Positions 61,742 to 64,000 of a stretch of DNA of 64,000 nt are shown in pieces. The position numbers and the translations under genes were made by a program. Position 1 is the stretch's first letter; the number at the start of each line of letters is the position of its first letter. This DNA comes from Thermincola ferriacetica (GTDB lineage Bacteria; Bacillota; Thermincolia; Thermincolales; Thermincolaceae), in assembly GCF_001263415.1 (NCBI RefSeq), contig NZ_LGTE01000002.1:1-64000 (forward strand), in the 5' to 3' direction. The notes below the pieces were generated by a model that was given only the letters and a program-made list of their open reading frames with translations, was not told where the DNA came from and ran no database searches.

Positions 61742-62761
61742 ATGGGGTTGGTTTTGGGCATTGATACAAGTTGTTACACCACTTCTCTTGCTATGTTGGA
61801 CACAGGCGGAGGATTGGTGGCGGACCAGAGGAAGTTGCTTGATGTTCCTGCCGGTGCGCGGGGTCTGCAGCAGAGCAACGCCGTATTTCAGCATATTCAG
61901 AACATCAAAAACCTCTTTGATAATCTTTGGGAAATACCAGGCAGAAGAAAGCTGATACTAGGGGTTGCGGCCAGCGTCAGGCCACGCCCGGTGGAAGGCT
62001 CTTATATGCCCGTATTTACTGTGGCGGAAAGTTACGGCCGGACTATAGCCGGGTTGCTGGGCGTGCCTTTTATCCCTACCAGCCACCAGGAAGGGCATAT
62101 TATGGCGGGGTTGTGGTCGATAGGCATATTTCCGGCCAGGGAATTTTTAGCGGTACATTTATCAGGAGGAACTACGGAAGTCCTGCGGGTCACCCAACAA
62201 GGGGAATCAGCGGATATGATGTTTGACATCCGCCTGCTCGGGGGAACAAAAGATTTAAATGCCGGCCAGTTCATTGACCGGATAGGGGTGGCTTTGGGTT
62301 TACCTTTCCCGGCGGGCCCAGAACTGGAAAAATTGGCCCGTAGGGCTGCCGGCGCCATACCTATTCCCTCATCGGTACACGGATTGGAAATAAGTTTCTC
62401 CGGTCCGGAGACAATGGCGCAGCGCTTAATCAGCAGCGGGGCAGATGCAACTGAAGTTGCCCGCGGTGTAGAACAGTGTATAGCAAATTCCCTGGAAAAG
62501 GTCCTGCGCAGGGCTATAGAACAGACAGGTGTGATAGACATTCTCCTGGTAGGCGGAGTGACCGCCAATTACTATATCAGATCCCGGTTGCGGGAGCGCT
62601 TGGAGCACCGGGCAGTAGGAGCCAGGCTTTTCTTTGCCGAACCGTCCATGAGTTCCGATAATGCCGTTGGCGTGGCGGCAATTGGGTTGCGTAAGCTAAA
62701 AGCAAGCCCCGGTGGGGAAAATGGGTCCTACCCGACCCGGATTAAAGATAAAATTACATAA
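61742..62761 (+). CDS. TsaD/Kae1 paralogue
   Basis: 339 residues of the ASKHA-fold TsaD/Kae1 family. The metal histidines are kept as HQEGH, with LGIDTSCYTT at the start and LLVGGVTANYYIRSRL and SSDNAVGVAAIG late. It differs from true TsaD in the VRPRPVEGSYMPVF and LLGGTKDLNAGQFIDRIG regions, so it is probably a paralogue rather than the tRNA t6A enzyme. It follows nusB by four bases. Confidence 0.82.
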   Translation: MGLVLGIDTSCYTTSLAMLDTGGGLVADQRKLLDVPAGARGLQQSNAVFQHIQNIKNLFDNLWEIPGRRKLILGVAASVRPRPVEGSYMPVFTVAESYGRTIAGLLGVPFIPTSHQEGHIMAGLWSIGIFPAREFLAVHLSGGTTEVLRVTQQGESADMMFDIRLLGGTKDLNAGQFIDRIGVALGLPFPAGPELEKLARRAAGAIPIPSSVHGLEISFSGPETMAQRLISSGADATEVARGVEQCIANSLEKVLRRAIEQTGVIDILLVGGVTANYYIRSRLRERLEHRAVGARLFFAEPSMSSDNAVGVAAIGLRKLKASPGGENGSYPTRIKDKIT

Positions 62762-62830
62762 GGGGATTTTAGCCCTGCTCCAAAAACCATTTACAACTAT
62801 TCTGGGAGAATACATTTGTGTCATATACTG

Positions 62831-62866
62831 GGTCGGGAAATAGGATGTTTCCCGACCGGTTTTGCT
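62831..62866 (+). terminator. Terminator
   Basis: GGTCGGGAA pairs with TTCCCGACC, followed by GGTTTTGCTTT. Confidence 0.8.
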
Positions 62867-62905
62867 TTCAGGCACTGGGTGAAGTTGTGGGTGCAAAGTC
62901 GCACC

Positions 62906-62928
62906 ATGCCAAAGTAATAATTTGGCAT
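62906..62928 (+). promoter_or_regulatory. Palindromic operator candidate before multiheme cytochrome
   Basis: ATGCCAAA (62906-62913) and TTTGGCAT (62921-62928), perfect 8-bp arms and a 7-base spacer. It follows a short hairpin GGTGC/GCACC at 62890-62905. It may be a repressor site or part of a leader structure. No clear promoter hexamers are visible nearby. Confidence 0.4.
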
Positions 62929-63060
62929 AAATTACCTCTGCTGTATTGGCAGGAATATTGAGGAAAATTGTCGAAATTGGTCAGTACATTTGGACATGAT
63001 AGAAAGGAGGGAAAAGGGAAAATCAACGACATATATGATATGTCAACAAGGGGAGGCAAT

Positions 63061-64000
63061 ATGATGAACCGCACTTCGCTACAGGACAAGCCGAGGTTTC
63101 CATTATTGCTGTTTCTAGTGGTTTTCAGTATCTTTATTCTAAGCGTTCCGGCCCTTGCCTTTGCCGATACTAACGGTCCCTCGTTTACTAACCTTTTTCC
63201 GCAGGGTGGAGCGGTAATAAAATCAAGCAGAGTAACTATTGCTTTAACGGCAGTTGACCCCGATTTTATCGATTACAACTCCGTTGTAATGCTGCTGGAC
63301 GGTAACCTGGTCAATCCGATCAAGCAGTATGGATGGATTGACGAGTATACCGATGACTATTCCACCTTGGAAATGTATTATTCTGCCAGCCTGGTGGAAG
63401 GCAGTCATTTTGTTTCAATCACGGTAAGAGACCGCGCGGGGAATTCTTCTACCAAACAATGGAACTTCACAATATCAGAACCACCGCAAATTTCCCCCAT
63501 ACAGCCCGAGGGCAATGCTACCGTAACGGAATTAAAACCTCTTATATCTGCCAAGGTTACCGATAATACAGCCGTTGACAGTGGCTCAGTGGAGATGTAT
63601 CTTGACGGCACTAGGGTAAACGCTGTATTTGATGCGGCATCTGGGGTCATAAACTTTACGCCGGAAAATGAACTGCCCAATGAAAGCTGGCACACGGTCT
63701 TGGTCAAGGCCCGTGATACTGCAGGCAATCAGGCGCAATTTTCCTGGAAGTTTTTTATCAACACTTATACTGAAATGACTTTTTCCATGAATGATGCAAC
63801 CTGCCAGCAGTGCCATGATCGAACCAGTCATCCCATGAATAATTGCGGTAAATGCCACGGTACAAATCTATCGCCATCCAATCCTACATATCCGTTGGAC
63901 GATTGTTATAAATGCCATTTTAACGCTACCACCTACCCAAGCGCTTACCATAACCAAGGGCTGCCGGTAGCAAATCCGCCTCTTCACGGGGCGCAGGATA
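63061..64000 (+). CDS. Secreted multiheme c-type cytochrome with Ig-like domains (3' end outside window)
   Basis: At least 313 residues, open at the right edge. A Sec signal peptide (basic start, then LLLFLVVFSIFILSVPALAFA) is followed by about 200 residues of Ig-like/cadherin-like beta repeats (SVVMLLDG, ITVRDRAGNSS, SVEMYLDG, VKARDTAGNQ). Then three c-type heme motifs appear within 40 residues: CQQCH (248), CGKCH (262) and CYKCH (282). More hemes probably follow. Such surface multihemes carry electrons to extracellular acceptors in Thermincola-like bacteria. AGGGGAGG supports the ATG at 63061 or 63064. Confidence 0.9.
   Translation, partial: MMNRTSLQDKPRFPLLLFLVVFSIFILSVPALAFADTNGPSFTNLFPQGGAVIKSSRVTIALTAVDPDFIDYNSVVMLLDGNLVNPIKQYGWIDEYTDDYSTLEMYYSASLVEGSHFVSITVRDRAGNSSTKQWNFTISEPPQISPIQPEGNATVTELKPLISAKVTDNTAVDSGSVEMYLDGTRVNAVFDAASGVINFTPENELPNESWHTVLVKARDTAGNQAQFSWKFFINTYTEMTFSMNDATCQQCHDRTSHPMNNCGKCHGTNLSPSNPTYPLDDCYKCHFNATTYPSAYHNQGLPVANPPLHGAQD

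Noticed and set aside
62870-62950. Cyclic di-GMP (GEMM) riboswitch before the multiheme gene
   Set aside because: GCAAAG and flanking stems are reminiscent, but the conserved GGCCTAAA-type segment and the second stem are missing, so I do not call it.

Overview
The window looks like chromosome of a spore-forming, anaerobic, low-to-mid GC Firmicute of the class Clostridia, most like the Peptococcaceae/Thermincola group. This is inferred from gene content, not from a database search. The supporting genes are a complete spoIIIA operon, the futalosine menaquinone pathway, selB/yedF selenium genes, stand-alone hdrCB, a Gram-positive type IV pilus locus without PilP/PilQ, and a secreted CxxCH multiheme cytochrome running off the right edge. 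There is no phage, insertion sequence, CRISPR array, rRNA or tRNA. Almost everything reads on the + strand; only a HEPN-like gene and a superoxide dismutase are on the - strand.

Layout. 1-510: end of a conserved structured RNA candidate and a DUF378 gene. 564-4384: promoter, FMN riboswitch, terminator and ribD-ribE-ribBA-ribH. 4432-6564: speD and an hdrCB pair. 6645-7208 (-): HEPN-like gene. 7405-12953: menaquinone block, starting with a degenerate polyprenyl synthase fused to MenG, then mqnP, mqnE, mqnA, mqnC. 12988-16830: tatA, tatC, selB, yedF. 17137-25142: a PleD-like GGDEF regulator, a larA-like gene, ybaB, two unknown genes, a murF paralogue, yqeG, aroE and a MerR regulator. 25311-35081: type IV pilus cluster pilB-pilT-pilC-pilin-pilD, four pilin-like proteins, pilM-pilN-pilO. 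35135-39502: aroC-aroK-aroB behind a promoter plus attenuator-like hairpin, then tldD. 39626-43281: rnhA, fmdE, sod (-), a CPBP protease and a LolA-like lipid-binding candidate. 43282-44091: about 800 bp of highly structured non-coding DNA. 44092-62761: pmbA, then an aroQ-pepQ-efp-...-spoIIIAA-AH-accB/accC-asp23-nusB order that matches the Bacillus subtilis chromosome, followed by a TsaD paralogue. 63061-64000: truncated multiheme cytochrome.

The most interesting observations are as follows. (1) A carboxyltransferase gene at the accB locus carries a complete AccB protein at its C-terminus, with an internal Shine-Dalgarno and in-frame GTG exactly at the AccB start, so one gene may make two proteins. 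(2) The polyprenyl synthase/MenG fusion has lost its aspartate-rich motifs. (3) Three dispersed copies of a palindrome with 13-bp identical arms occur, one interrupted by a second structured element flanked by a 6-bp direct repeat. (4) A 144-nt multibranch inverted-repeat structure lies at 43360-43503. (5) Two copies of an unidentified conserved RNA-like motif lie at 1 and 43845. (6) Two pilus proteins carry Gly-Asn and His-Asp low-complexity tails, and one repeat tract doubles as the start site of the next gene. Pili and the surface multiheme cytochrome together suggest cell-surface electron transfer, but this is inference.
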